From the NCBI GenBank assembly GCA_973895155.1, contig OZ316899.1:12896001-12960000 (forward strand): a stretch of 64,000 nt of DNA, in the 5' to 3' direction. Position numbers and translations under genes: made by a program. This document shows positions 30,640-40,938 of this stretch, one piece after another; positions within the stretch are counted from its first letter, which is position 1, and each line of letters begins with the position of its first letter. The notes beneath the pieces are model-generated. The model saw only the letters and a list, made by a program, of their open reading frames with translations, was not told the DNA's origin and ran no database searches. This stretch comes from Marsupella aquatica. Its lineage: Eukaryota; Marchantiophyta.

Positions 30640-33087
30640 TTGGGTATGGAGCGGAGAAATGACTGCTACTTGTGGAGCAAGCTCATCAAGACAGGGGCCC
30701 AAATTGGACCCAACCTGAACAAGGGAGGCTTCAAGTATAAGATTGGGAATATGAGATGCCTGGGCTCTTTGCAATGTCCACATTCAGATTGTCCGGCTTT
30801 TACAAGTAAGAATGAGCGCAATTGCACAAAATGGCAGCGAGATAGGGGTGGGAGAAATGAGGTTTCATTTCCTGTTGGGCGACTAGTTCCAGTAGAGAGT
30901 GTGATTTGCGCCTTTTGTGATCGGCCTCCTAAGTGTATAGCCAAGTGTCCAGCCAAAATGTTCTACATCACTCCAACCTCTCATGACCATTACATTTACA
31001 AGCACATGACATGTGTTGCTATGTATGTTGGGAGTCACTCACATCCGGCCAAATTTGTTCTTAAGAAAGATTGAAAAGCTTTCTTACATAAGTTGATGGA
31101 GGAGAAATTGAAGAAGAATCCTCATGCAATGCCGTCTGTGATCAAGAGTGACACAATTAAAGCCCCAAGGGATATTTTTGATGACAAGGTTGTTGGGATT
31201 GTCACATTTGAGGAAGCACAGGATCTGAATGAAACATTGGCGATCCTATCAGATTGATTAGTTGTAAGATCTATGATATAGAGCATACGCAAGTATACCC
31301 ATGCCTCATCCGACCTCCAAGTCATCCTTGAACTTCAAAAAGAAACAATGTTTTCATTTGTCCAGAGCACTCTATTTCCAAACCAGAAGCTAGATACAGA
31401 TGAGCGCCCACACATTTTCAAGATGACTGTAAAGGGTCCAGGGTCTGGAATCGATCTCATTCAAAGGATGCAGCCTAGTGGAGATCTACAAGACTCATGG
31501 GTGATGGTTGATGTCATGCATCGGATGACTAAGAAGCAATGGTGCACAATGTCAGCTCATGTATACGACCACCTATACATAGGTATCTGCACAATTTTTG
31601 TATGCGACCTAGTTTTGAAAGATACTGTTGCACTACAAACTGCATGGAAGGTCATGAAGCGAGTGTGTAAGGCAAATGGGCTTGACAATGTTACATTTTG
31701 TGGGTTCATTGCCAATAATGCTGCAGTTGGGTGGAATGCAGTTTGAAACATATTCTAAGATGGAAGAATTAATTCTCAAAATGAGCAATCTGATGCATTT
31801 CACTGGGCGCAATGAGTGGAGAAGATGACAAAGAAATGCATTCTTCCAGGCAAAGCAGTTGATCATAAGGAGCTTCTGGATTCATTGAGGGACGCTGCCA
31901 ATGTGGTTCTTGCATTTCGGACTTTTGAGAAGATGAAGGATTGGTGGAAAAATGGGAATGCAATCAAAGGAAAAACCAAGTCACTAGAGACATGGCTTTT
32001 GTGGTGGATTGTGCAGTTCTCCCAATGGGGAAACTTTATTCGGCTGGTAAGTCTATGAATTCTTAGTAATATTCCATCTCGGAGAGGCTCTCCAAGATGA
32101 TTAATCTTGGACATGTTAGAGAGCCTCTTCGAGATGGACGACGTGGGTTTTCTCGGAGAGGCTCTCCGAGATGGAACATATGGGTAATCTCCGAGATGGA
32201 AGACGTGGGTCATCTTAAGGAGCCTCTCCGAGAGCCTCTCCGAGATGGAACATATGGGTCATCTCGGAGAGGCTCTCCAAGATGGAACATATGGGTCATC
32301 TCGGATAGGCTCTCCAAGATGGAAGAGGTGGGTGTTCTTGGAGAGGCTCTCCGAGATGGAACATATGGTCATCTCGGAGAGGTTCTCCGAGATGGAAGAG
32401 GCGGGTCATCTCGGAGAGGCTATCCAAGATGGAAGAGGTGGGTCATCTCGGAGAGGCTATCCAAGATGGAACATATGGGGTCTTGGAGAGGCTCTCCAAG
32501 ATGGAAGAGGTGGGTCATCTCGGAGAGCCTCTCCCAGATGAAACAAATGGGCGACTCGGAAGACATATTAGAGAGCCAACTTTTGTTTTGTAAACACATG
32601 GTTCATCTTAGAGAGGCTCTCCGAGATGAAACACCATCAATCCTGGTGATTCAATGGTGAGTCCTGACGATGTAATTGTGGACTTGAATAGTTACCCTGA
32701 GCAGATGGATCCATTGAAGCCTGATGTTAGGCTGAGTCGGCGCAATGGCAAAGGAGATCGGTTGTGATGGCAGATGCAAAGAAACATATTGAGAGTGCCA
32801 AATCCGAGTTGATGAGGTTCACTTCCATGACTCAAATTGAAAAAGGGAATGCAACTGGCTTACAAGTGGTACTTTCCAACACTCATCGTGACCGCAATTC
32901 AGCCCATTGTGTACACATATGTGTGTTCCCAACTTGCTCTTGTCAAGATTTCATCATGAGAGATACTAGAAGATACTTCTTTCCTTGCAAACACTTGTAT
33001 TGGTGCTATAAAAACATTTATGGACAAGATCTAGAGAGTGACCAAGAGATCCACCAGCCAATCTTGACACTTAGGCGAGCTTCGTAA
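30640..33087 (+). pseudogene. MULE transposase relic (zinc-binding N-terminus, DDE-like core, SWIM finger)
   Basis: A single frame runs from 30640 to 32046 with stops at 31072, near 31255 and 31278, and at 31744, 31756 and 31813. From N to C it has a Cys/His-rich block (MRCLGSLQCPHSDCPAF, CAFCDRPPKC, HDHYIYKHMTC), like the FLYWCH/WRKY-GCM1-type DNA-binding part of MULE transposases. Next is a DDE-like core with WVMVDVMHRMTKKQW (first Asp) and FCGFIANNAAVGWNAV, where the usual second Asp reads Asn. After a GTAAGT donor at 32047 and a palindrome-filled intron comes the SWIM finger CSCQDFIMRDTRRYFFPCKH (about 32935-32995). Several stops fit C-to-T changes. The 9-bp TSD supports the MULE assignment. 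Confidence 0.78.
32065..32645. repeat. Palindrome array P7 (transposase intron)
   Basis: About fourteen copies have spacers of GATGGAAGA(G/C)GTGGGTCATC or GATGGAACATATGGGTCATC. The array starts just after the GTAAGT donor (32047) and ends before the SWIM-finger exon. Confidence 0.92.
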
Positions 33088-33193
33088 ATTGGTGTCAAAT
33101 GTAGCAGGCTCAGGGTGGATGCATGTCAAAGATGTTTCGGGTTTAGTGGGTAGAACGATCTACTTTTGTATCCTTTCATAATAATAAATGTTC

Positions 33194-33336
33194 GGTTAGA
33201 ACCCATAGGTTAAGTCTACTCTAGGGTAAGGTTTAACACCAAACCTTAGGTAGTTACTATTAAAGTAACCACCTCAATGTATAAAGACCTCACACATGAA
33301 TGAGAAGAACCACATTATTCTGGTGGTGTTTCAACA
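33194..33336 (+). repeat. 5' LTR of copia C
   Basis: 143 bp, nearly identical to 36680-36822. The first base T is replaced by G. Confidence 0.88.
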
Positions 33337-33829
33337 CGTTATCAGCATGATAACGCTCCACAATTTTTTTTCAAGGAAATCGATGTAGAACCGGATGAGA
33401 GTGGCTTGGCTACAGATCAAGGAAAAAAAATTCTGACTGAGAAATCATTTTTGGACACAAGGGAGATTTCTCTTCTCCCTTTTAGACAATCAAAAAGGGG
33501 GATCACAAATTCGAGGAGGATGAGAATGTGGTCCCCACACATTGAATGACACCACAAAGAGCACCCAACGATTAAAAATGGTTACTGGAGCAACGAACGC
33601 AACATTCACAACTGAGAATAGCATAATTCCAAAGAAAAGAAATGACATTGATTGAGGCGAATTCCCAACGCCCACTTCAAGCTCAGACACCAATCAAGAT
33701 AATCCATTTCTTTCCTCTCCCTCCGAAATTTCAGAATTATACCACAGATTGAGACTTTACAATCATCAATTGAGACTTGGATCATAATTATCTTCCCCAA
33801 AACATTGGGAACCAATATACAACCAGTGA

Positions 33830-34760
33830 AAGCAGATGGCTACCAATACAATGGAAAATTGCTCTTCCAGGCATTAAGCATTGACGGATCTAACTACCTA
33901 TCATGGTCACTCGATGTAGAGGCGCATTTGACATCAAAGGACCTCCAAGATGCTACTCTAACGGACGTAGGACCAACACTTCAGCAAAAAGCTAAAGCTC
34001 TAATACTCATAAGACATCATTTGGCAGAACCACTAAGGCGACAATATATGAACGAATATAATCCTCGTATACTATGGGATGAGCTGAAAGCACGGTTCGA
34101 TCACACAAGGACAATATTCCTGCCCGCTGCAAGGCACGACTGGGTAAACCTGCGAGTTCAAGATTTCAAAACAATTGCCGAATACAACAGTGAGTTATTC
34201 AGGATTACCTCACAACTAGCCATCTGCAATCAACCAGTGGGAGACGAAGAACAAATCAAGAAAACCTTATCAACAATTCACTCAACAAATCTGATCCTAT
34301 CTACTCAATATCGGAACATGAGATTCACCAAATACTCAGAATTGATGGCACACATGCTACTAGCAGAAAAGCATCAAATCCTCCTACTACAAAACACGAG
34401 AGAAAGACCCCCTGGAACCCTTCCCCCGCAACCCAACACTGAAACACATTACACTGTACCCCAAAATACACAAAATAGGAACAGGAACCAATATAGAGAA
34501 AGAGGTCAATACCGAAGCAGAGGAACATTCCGAGGTAGAGGAGGATATAACCAAGGGGGAGGAAGAAGACCACCATATGGAGGCAGGGGCCAAGGCAGGG
34601 GGAGATACAACAACAAAAGAACAACATGGAGGAGAGGATCCAGATACCCACAATAGAGAGACCAAGACAGAAGTAACCAAAGAGGGAGACAAGACAACCC
34701 AATAACATGCTACAGGTGTGGAACTAGAGGCCATACACAAAAGGTATGTCGCGCCCCAAC
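33830..34760 (+). pseudogene. Copia C gag with CCHC zinc knuckle
   Basis: The homologue of MSTNSMEKLLFQ in copia B begins at ATG 33835 in one frame (MATNTME). It continues in another frame after a one-base loss in an A run (KLLFQALSIDGSNYLSWSLD). The gag core LRRQYMNEYNPRILWDELKA and RFTKYSELMAHMLLAEKHQI is intact. An Arg/Gly-rich tail (GRGGYNQGGGRRPPYG) ends at 34656. The canonical CX2CX4HX4C knuckle CYRCGTRGHTQKVC follows beyond the stop (about 34708-34749). Apart from the frameshift and stop this is the best-preserved gag of the window. Confidence 0.88.
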
Positions 34761-34779
34761 CCACCTGGTAGCTCTATAC

Positions 34780-35270
34780 AAAAAGAGCTTAACACAACCG
34801 GAATTTGAGACCCATGGAGCTTTTCTAGAATCTGCTGAAATCTTACCAGAAATCCACTTGGTAAACCAAAACCCACCCATGAATGATTTGGATTTTTGCA
34901 TCGTTGAAAGTGGGACAACCCACACAATCCTGCGGGAGAGAAAATACTTTAGCAAAATAATCCCCTCCCAAAGACGAGTTACTACCATACTAGGCCAACA
35001 CCAACTAGAGGAGGGATATGGACCTGCAATAATAACACTACCAAGAGGGACAATCATCCACATCTCAGCAGCAATATACGCCCCAAAAGCCACGAGAAAC
35101 TTGCTCAGTTTCAAAGACATACGTGCAAATAACCTGCACATACACACCAACACAATAAATACACAAGAAGTGTTACATATTATTGCCAAAACCCCCAATG
35201 GAAACGAAGTCAAAGAGACATTCGATGCCTACCCTACGGGATATTATGCCACAAAAACACAAAGTTACCA
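34780..35270 (+). pseudogene. Copia C protease remnant and GAG-pre-integrase start
   Basis: DFCIVESGTTHTIL replaces the copia protease motif (D-S-G) with E-S-G. YFSKIIPSQRRVTTILGQHQ and AIYAPKATRNLLSFKDIRAN follow in normal order. The frame ends YPTGYYATKTQSYHTA, where homologues continue into the HRRLGHPG integrase zinc domain. At that point the sequence passes directly into the end of RT. Catalytic Asp loss plus the deletion make the element dependent on others. Confidence 0.8.
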
Positions 35271-36097
35271 CACTGCCATACACAAAGAGAATGTTGCAAC
35301 AGTTCAACATGGACAAAACATCTATGGACATCAGATCCCTAGATAGGGACAAAGACATGTTCCAAAAGTGTACTGAAAACGAGCCACTACTTGGCTCAAA
35401 CAAGCCCTACCTATGTGCAATAGGAGCGCTTATGTTCTTGGCCACCCAAACGAGGCCAGACATTGCCTTTGCTGTGAACCTACTAGCAAGGCACAGCTCA
35501 CAGCCGACCATTCGACACTGGAATGGAATCAAACGGGTACTCCGCTACCTCTGTGGCACTATAGATTTCGGATTATACTTCCCTACTGATTTAACACCAA
35601 CTCTTACTGGCTATGCAGATGCCGGCTATCTCTCTGACCCTGTAGATGCAAAATCACAAACAGGATATGTTTTCCTGGCCGGACCCACAGCCATATCATG
35701 GAAGAGCACCAAACAGAGTCTAACAACTACATCCTCCAACCACTCGGAGATCATAGCATTGTACGAAGCAAGTTGCGAATGCTTATGGTTGAGAAACGTA
35801 ATTAACCATATCCTACATCACACAGGTATGAAAATACTCACCTCACCGACTGTCATCTTCGAAGACAACAGACCTTGCGTAGAACAAATTGCAACGGGCT
35901 TCATCAAGGGAGAACGCACTAAATATATCACCCCCAAATTCTTCTTTGCAAGAGAACAACATGGCAACAGCATCGACGTGAAATGGATCCCAAGCAAATT
36001 GAACAATGCAGACCTGCTAACCAAATCGTTACCGCCTGCCATACATAAAACACTAACACGATCAATTGGCATGCGTCGTTTGTCCACCCTCTTATAG
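35271..36097 (+). CDS. Copia C RT end and RNase H (fused after deletion)
   Basis: The open frame enters at LPYTKRMLQQFNMDKTSMDI, the last block of copia RT. It runs through QTRPDIAFAVNLLARHSSQP, ADAGYLSDPVDAKSQTGYVF, KQSLTTTSSNHSEIIALYEA, EDNRPCVEQIATGFIKGERT and KWIPSKLNNADLLTKSLPP to a stop at 36095-36097. RNase H is complete and uninterrupted. The YVDD catalytic box and integrase are absent. The closely matching blocks in copia B and D show one copia family or close relatives. Confidence 0.88.
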
Positions 36098-36679
36098 GAA
36101 TCGAATTGAAATCAAAAAGTCAGGGGGAGAACAGAACGGACCAAGGGCATTGAAGAACAAATACCTTAATCAAATCCACAACAACGACACACCAAAGATT
36201 TTGAACATCAACCATGCACAAAAGTGGCGAGGACAACCTCCAAAATGGAGATGAGACAACCAATCACCAGAGGAAAGGAGCCGACGACCGGAACACAACC
36301 CACGACCACCAAGAACACAAGCTCCAACCAAGACTAGGGCACAACGCCACCGACTACAAATCCGCAACATTACTCGGGAAAATACCACAACATCAAACCC
36401 GACTACAAGACCACCGCACATCAGTAACAATACCCCATAGTAGAGAATACACCGCATAAACTACAATACAACACCCTATTCACTTTTCATCCAAAGATGG
36501 TAGCACTCTTTCCTCCTGCAAGAAAGGAGAGGAGGTTTTAATGAGGCTACATCAACACCACCTTCTCATTCTTTTACTAGAACTACATTACACAATCAAA
36601 TAGTTAACACCCTCACAGTAGACTCAATATGGTTGCATCACCTTAACCAAACCCATGATGCGATGCACCCAAGGGGGAG
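36098..36679. other. Copia C 3' non-coding tail
   Basis: The stretch is A/C-rich with no open frame longer than about 80 codons and no recognisable motif. It contains TTTTAATGAGGCTAC and CTTTCCTCCTGCAAGAAAGG, the latter an imperfect inverted pair. Confidence 0.5.
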
Positions 36680-36822
36680 TGTTAGAACCCATAGGTTAAG
36701 TCTACTCTAGGGTAAGGTTTAACACCAAACCTTAGGTAGTGACTATTAAAGTAACCACCTCAATGTATAAAGACCTCACACATGAATGAGAAGAACCACA
36801 TTATTCTGGTGGTGTTTCAACA
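36680..36822 (+). repeat. 3' LTR of copia C
   Basis: 143 bp, preceded by AAGGGGGAG and ending GTGTTTCAACA. Confidence 0.9.
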
Positions 36823-36829
36823 TGTTCAA

Positions 36830-37390
36830 GATTTCAAATGATGTTGATCCCATCTCGGAGAGGCTCTCCGAGATTCCAAGTGATGTTCATCCCATCTTGG
36901 AGAGGCTCTCCAAGATTCCAAGTGATGTTGATCCCATCTCGGAGAAGCTCTCCAAGATTTTAACCCAGTGTTTTTGGCAATCTCGGAGAGGCTCTCCGAG
37001 ATTCCAACCCAGTGTTGATCCCATCTTGGAGAGGCTCTCCCAAAATTCCAAGTGAAGTTGATCCCATCTCGGAGAGGCTCTCCAAGATTCCAAGTGATGT
37101 TCATCCCATCTCGGAGAGGCTCTCCAAGATTCCAAGTGATGTTGATCCTATCTCGGAGAAGCTCTCCAAGATTTTAACCCAGTGTTTTTGGCAATCTTGG
37201 AGAGGCTCTCCAAGATTCCAAGTGATGTTGATCCCATCTCGAAGAGGCTCTCCAAGATTCCAACAATTGTTCGAGACATTGGTGACCAATCTTGGAGAGG
37301 CCTCCAAGATTGACACAAAATAGGACGTCAATCTCGGAGATGCCTCTAAGATTGATTAAAAAAAAGGGGTCAATCTCGGAGATTGTCCAA
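36830..37390. repeat. Palindrome array P8 (right subterminal region of the MULE)
   Basis: About twelve cores have spacers built on ATTCCAAGTGATGTTGATCC. The array lies between copia C and the right terminal repeat and mirrors P1 at the left end. Confidence 0.93.
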
Positions 37391-37399
37391 AAAAATGTT

Positions 37400-37444
37400 G
37401 GTGACTTATATTAGTCACTAATAACTGATGAGATTGCTCCTCTC
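37400..37444 (-). repeat. Right terminal inverted repeat of the MULE
   Basis: Read on the minus strand it begins GAGAGGAGCAATCTCATCAG and continues TTATTAGTGACTAATATAAG. It mirrors the left end at 12294. Confidence 0.82.
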
Positions 37445-37453
37445 GAGCACTTG
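37445..37453 (+). repeat. Right 9-bp target-site duplication of the MULE
   Basis: GAGCACTTG is identical to 12285-12293. The adjacent GGAACCGGAAG continues the chromodomain coding frame. Confidence 0.92.
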
Positions 37454-37961
37454 GGAACCGGAAGAAAATTTGGGTAATGCCTCAAAGATCCTTCAAAGCT
37501 ATCGTAAACAAAGTGGCTGTCGTTGTGAACTGGTACAGGCAACTACAACTACCTTTGTGAGTTGTATCCTAGTTTCACTCCTCCCGGCCTATTGAGAATA
37601 AAGTTGGATTGCGTGGGCGCTAGAGGTTGTTGGGCCACCTATTTGCTTTTCACGAGTGGAAGTTGATGGTGCTCGCCTCACATCTGTGGGCGGGCTGTTC
37701 AAACCAAAGGGGAGTGCCCCAAGGAGAGAACACTGGGTCCAACGAGTTTGAAGTTAGCTTACCCGATTGGACTGGCATCCTACTTGGACAAGTGGGATAA
37801 GTTGGAATTTCCTAAGTCTGGAAGGCGCATACCAACCTGGTTTGCATCACCCTTATGGGCAAACCATATGTTACCTCATAAAAATTTTAAGGCCTAAAGT
37901 GGTCTAGGCATGCTGGAACGTTTACTGAGGTCACACGGACGTGACCATTTTTAAGGGGGGG
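37454..37961 (+). pseudogene. Chromodomain end and 3' tail of the split chromovirus
   Basis: GGAACCGGAAGAAAATTTGG continues the codon frame left at 12293, giving EPEENLGNASKILQSY, the normal second half of a chromodomain. Stops and non-coding sequence follow. The tract TTTTTAAGGGGGGG at 37948-37961 is a good polypurine tract directly before TGCAAGTTGCG. Confidence 0.82.
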
Positions 37962-39490
37962 TGCAAGTTGCGTAACTCGACTACCTTAACACTTAGCTCC
38001 GGCATTGCTGACTTTGACGCCAAGCTCCCTTATGGTCCAGGCTCGGATAGGCCATCCGGGAAGGACTTAGCATGGGGAGACTTGTGGGCAATGGGAAATG
38101 GCACTAGCGAAGGCAAGGCGCGAAGCTGGTGACACACACTAAGGACTTAGGGTAGCTGAGAGCTTGTTGGGTCAAGGGGAAATAGGCCGGACTCAAGGTC
38201 GACCGTCTGGACCCCCGGACGGACTTTGAGTTCAAAGGGCTTGAGTGAGAGCTCCTCTTAGGCCCAAGGCCAATGGAGTTGATGCCATGGGCAACGGACG
38301 CTTGGGGCGCAAGTTATGGCCCGATCCGGGTTGGGCCGGTCAGGGGCCCCAAGCGGCAATGAGACCTGAGGGCCTAGGCATGAGCACCGGGTTGGCCCGA
38401 TCACAACGTGCTAAGGCACTCCGCTTGCGGAAGCCTAACAAGAAAGATATGGGCGTTGCCAGTTGGTGGCGCGCCAAGTATGCGCGATAGGCCAAATGTT
38501 TAGGGACCAAAGCTGGTACGGGGGTGGCAGGTCTCCAAAAGCATATATGAGGGGATTGTTTTCTCCCTAGGGGCCAAGGGCGAGCCAAAGTCGTGAGCCA
38601 CGGCGGTCGCGACACTAAGGGAAAACACCAAACGGAAACGGCAATATATTCCCAACGGGAAGTCTGTTGAAAGACTTCTTGGATGCATTGGAAAGTTCTC
38701 AAGGAGAGATACATCCACCTGATCTCATCTGGGTCTGGGGATACCATGGGTTCTTGAGGTTTGCGGGTGTTAGCTCACCCGTTTGCCAAATCCTGCCGAA
38801 ACAGTAGCCAAACCACGTTCAGTCTCCCAAGGGAGCTTGCATTGCGGAGGCAAGGCCAAGTAGGCGTGGAGGTTGAGTTCCAAGGGTGCTTGGCCCCTAG
38901 ACCATCAGTGGGGCAAGAACCAGGAGTTGGTTGCTAGAATCAAGGCCATTCTGGTCCCGACGTGTTGGGACAAGCTTGAGACAAGCTTTAGGACAAGCTA
39001 TGCTATTTGGGCCATGAACATGTCCTGGGGTCAGAGCGGTCAGTTGGTGATGGATAGGTACGAGGGGGAACCCGGCCCGCGCCCAAGGAAGGAACTATTC
39101 TGGACAAACAGTGGGCGTGGGTTCTGGTTCTGGCTTATGGCATCAGGAGGACCTATTATTGACCTATTTACCAATGTCTGTTGAGCTTGAGTTAGGATGC
39201 TAGACTTGGTGATTTCTAGATCTTGAAGGGTTAGTTACCAAGGTGCTTGGTTGCTTGTGCAGACAGTGAGGACTATTGAGTAGCGGTCGCGTTGGAAAGC
39301 AAGTGCGGCTTCGTATGGGAGGGGCCGCTGGTGGTGCAAGGGGCACTAGGTTGTTTGCTCAAGGTATTCCGTGGAGGCGTTTGGGCACCAGGGGCACTTA
39401 GGCGTGGGTGCTAGGATTGGTGAGGGCGCGCTGGGTGGCAAGGTCCACCACTCTCTGTCTCCCTTGCTCGACCAACTTTCTAGATGCCAC
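37962..39490 (+). repeat. Probable 3' LTR of the chromovirus (right end uncertain)
   Basis: It starts TGCAAGTTGCG after the polypurine tract. It is G-rich, has no credible gene and runs into the truncated LTR of the minus-strand gypsy element near 39490. Without the 5' copy in the window the end cannot be fixed. Confidence 0.45.
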
Positions 39491-40284
39491 TTACCTTGCT
39501 CTTTTGGCCGGGGTGGTTTCTTTGTTGTAGGTCATCTTCCTCTTCATTTTGACTGCTCTTGATGACTCCCCCAACACTATTGCTTTTGTCCACGCCTCTG
39601 TGCAACCCTTCAGGTCCCAATGTTTGTCGTTGCAGTGGTTAGTGGCCTCTTGGATGCCGACAATTATGTTTGTTTGAAATAGAAGATTGTCGAGTTGATC
39701 GGCAGTAGGCGTCCACAAGAAGTCAGCCTTGATGAGCTCTCCTAGAAAGACAAACTTCTGCAATTCCCATAGCCAAGCAAGCTCCTGTCATTCTCGGGCT
39801 GCTCTCTCCTACTCCTCATCCTCGTATGTCCCAATGTACTCAATTGCCCGTTCAAACAGGCATCCCCAGAAGTGTGCAGCTTGATTGACGTGCTCACTCC
39901 CACCTTGCGTCAATGCTCGGTATTTGCTTCCGCACTCAGTGTTCACCTCAATAGCTGATAGTCGTTGGCTTCTCCTTGCAAGTTGCTCGATCAATGTTTG
40001 TGAATTTGCCATCACCCTTGGTGAACCTCCCTTACCCCCCTCCGACCTGCAGTTGCCTGACTTTGTTGTTGATTACCTGCAATCGCCGGTGCTTAGCGTA
40101 CCCTAACCCTAATCGTGCCCCTTGGTTGCCGTTGTGCCTATTACTCTTGGCCTTGGCTCGGGTTCCATGGATACCCTTAATTGTTTATATTTTCTTATTT
40201 TTCCTCCTTATACTAAGGATTTTAGTGTATACCACCCGACTTTACTATTTTACAAGGCCTAGTGATTCCTGGCTAGGCATCACA
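39490..40284 (-). repeat. 3' LTR of G1, truncated, with the start of the LTR-encoded ORF
   Basis: Read on minus it starts TGTGATGCCTAGCCAGGAAT at 40284, like G2. It carries the same N-terminal reading frame (HFWGCLFERAIEYIGTYEDE, FLWTPTADQLDNLLF, VKMKRKM), broken by a few stops. It ends in TTPAKRAR, where similarity to G2 stops. This is the fifth occurrence of the ORF family inside an LTR. Confidence 0.8.
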
Positions 40285-40299
40285 GACGTGCTCCCCATA
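40285..40299 (-). promoter_or_regulatory. Polypurine tract of G1
   Basis: TATGGGGAGCACGTC on the minus strand immediately precedes TGTGATGCC. It matches the tract of G2 at 2528. Confidence 0.75.
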
Positions 40300-40932
40300 A
40301 TCTGGCAAAATTCCTATTAAATCTTGATGACTCCACGCGAAGACATCTTTGTATTCTTCAAATAACTTCTGGATGGTCTTTTCCTCCGGAGCTTGTAGGC
40401 CGTACCTTAGGTTGAAGGTCCTTTCCATTCCCATGGTATACTTGCGATAGTGCTCCTTGTAGATTACATCCACACAATTTTGTGTAGCCTGATTGAGGTT
40501 GCCCTCTAGCTCCTTTAGTCTGGTACCGCCATAGGCCATGGGTTCCAAGGCTGTTGGCCGTGCTTTGAGTGGCTCTATCGACTCCTCCTTCGTGGACGAT
40601 ACCTCGAGACTCCATGTAATCCTTTTTTTTAGTTATTTAGTAGCAAGGAAGGCGCCGTCCTTCAGTATACTCAATAGGAGAGCCCAAGGGGTGATCTCCG
40701 TAGGGGTTGCTGGTATTGGCGAGTCCTCGCTAGCTATTTCCTCACCATTCTTTGGTGCCTCAAGTGCTCTGACAAGGGAGGAAGGTTTGGGATGGTTCAA
40801 TATATGGGCTTCTTGGGTAGCCTCTACCCCGAAGACCTCTTCCTTGTTAAGTTGAGAGATTACCTCAATTATGTCCACCTTGGATTTTGATATCTCCTCC
40901 TCGAAGTCATACTCCTTGGGTCCTTGTGGCAT
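40300..40932 (-). pseudogene. G1 protease-RT linker and truncated start of reverse transcriptase
   Basis: An acidic linker precedes NLRYGLQAPEEKTIQKLFEE and YKDVFAWSHQDLIGILPDYG. The EYKDVFAWS-DL-GI motif is the standard entry to Ty3/gypsy RT. The frame then breaks directly into the polypurine tract, so all RT catalytic motifs, RNase H and integrase are deleted (several kb). The deletion end is nearly flush with the polypurine tract, which would keep the element mobilisable in trans. Confidence 0.8.
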
Positions 40933-40938
40933 TTTGCC

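Larger units (their letters stand above)
33194..36822 (+). mobile_element. Ty1/copia element C, deleted for integrase and RT core, nested in the MULE
   Basis: Two 143-bp LTRs (33194-33336 and 36680-36822) are flanked by the exact TSD TGTTC (33189-33193 and 36823-36827). The 3' LTR starts TGTTAGAACCC. The 5' LTR reads GGTTAGAACCC, with its first base changed. The primer region CGTTATCAGCATGA follows the 5' LTR. The polypurine tract CCAAGGGGGAG precedes the 3' LTR. Gag is nearly complete, but pol jumps from GAG-pre-integrase to the end of RT. 36100-36679 is non-coding tail. Confidence 0.93.
12294..37444. mobile_element. Giant Mutator-like element (MULE) with Ulp1-type gene and transposase
   Basis: The element is 25,151 bp, about 12.5 kb after removing three nested retroelements. 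Its ends are inverted: GAGGGGAGGTAATCCATAAG at left and, on the opposite strand, GAGAGGAGCAATCTCATCAG at right, both continuing GTTATTAGT. It is flanked by the exact 9-bp duplication GAGCACTTG. Inside are a minus-strand Ulp1-protease gene (22489-12819), a plus-strand transposase relic with a SWIM finger (30640-33087), palindrome arrays and an 82-bp satellite between the two divergent genes. Plant MULEs carrying Ulp1-like genes (Kaonashi/KI-type) are known. This one differs in size, palindrome load and extra domains. Both genes carry stops or frameshifts, so this copy is probably inactive. Confidence 0.88.

Noticed and set aside
32097-32660. Open frames of 90-190 codons across palindrome arrays (also near 12333-12720, 14674-15036, 21227-21956, 24210-24599 and 36786-37331)
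   Set aside because: They are translations of the repeat (recurring GEALRD, RLSEM, SLSEI words) because the unit length is often a multiple of three. No gene is supported.
37941-39184. Several short open frames in the G-rich region after the chromodomain
   Set aside because: Short, overlapping on both strands and without motifs. They fit a non-coding LTR after the polypurine tract.
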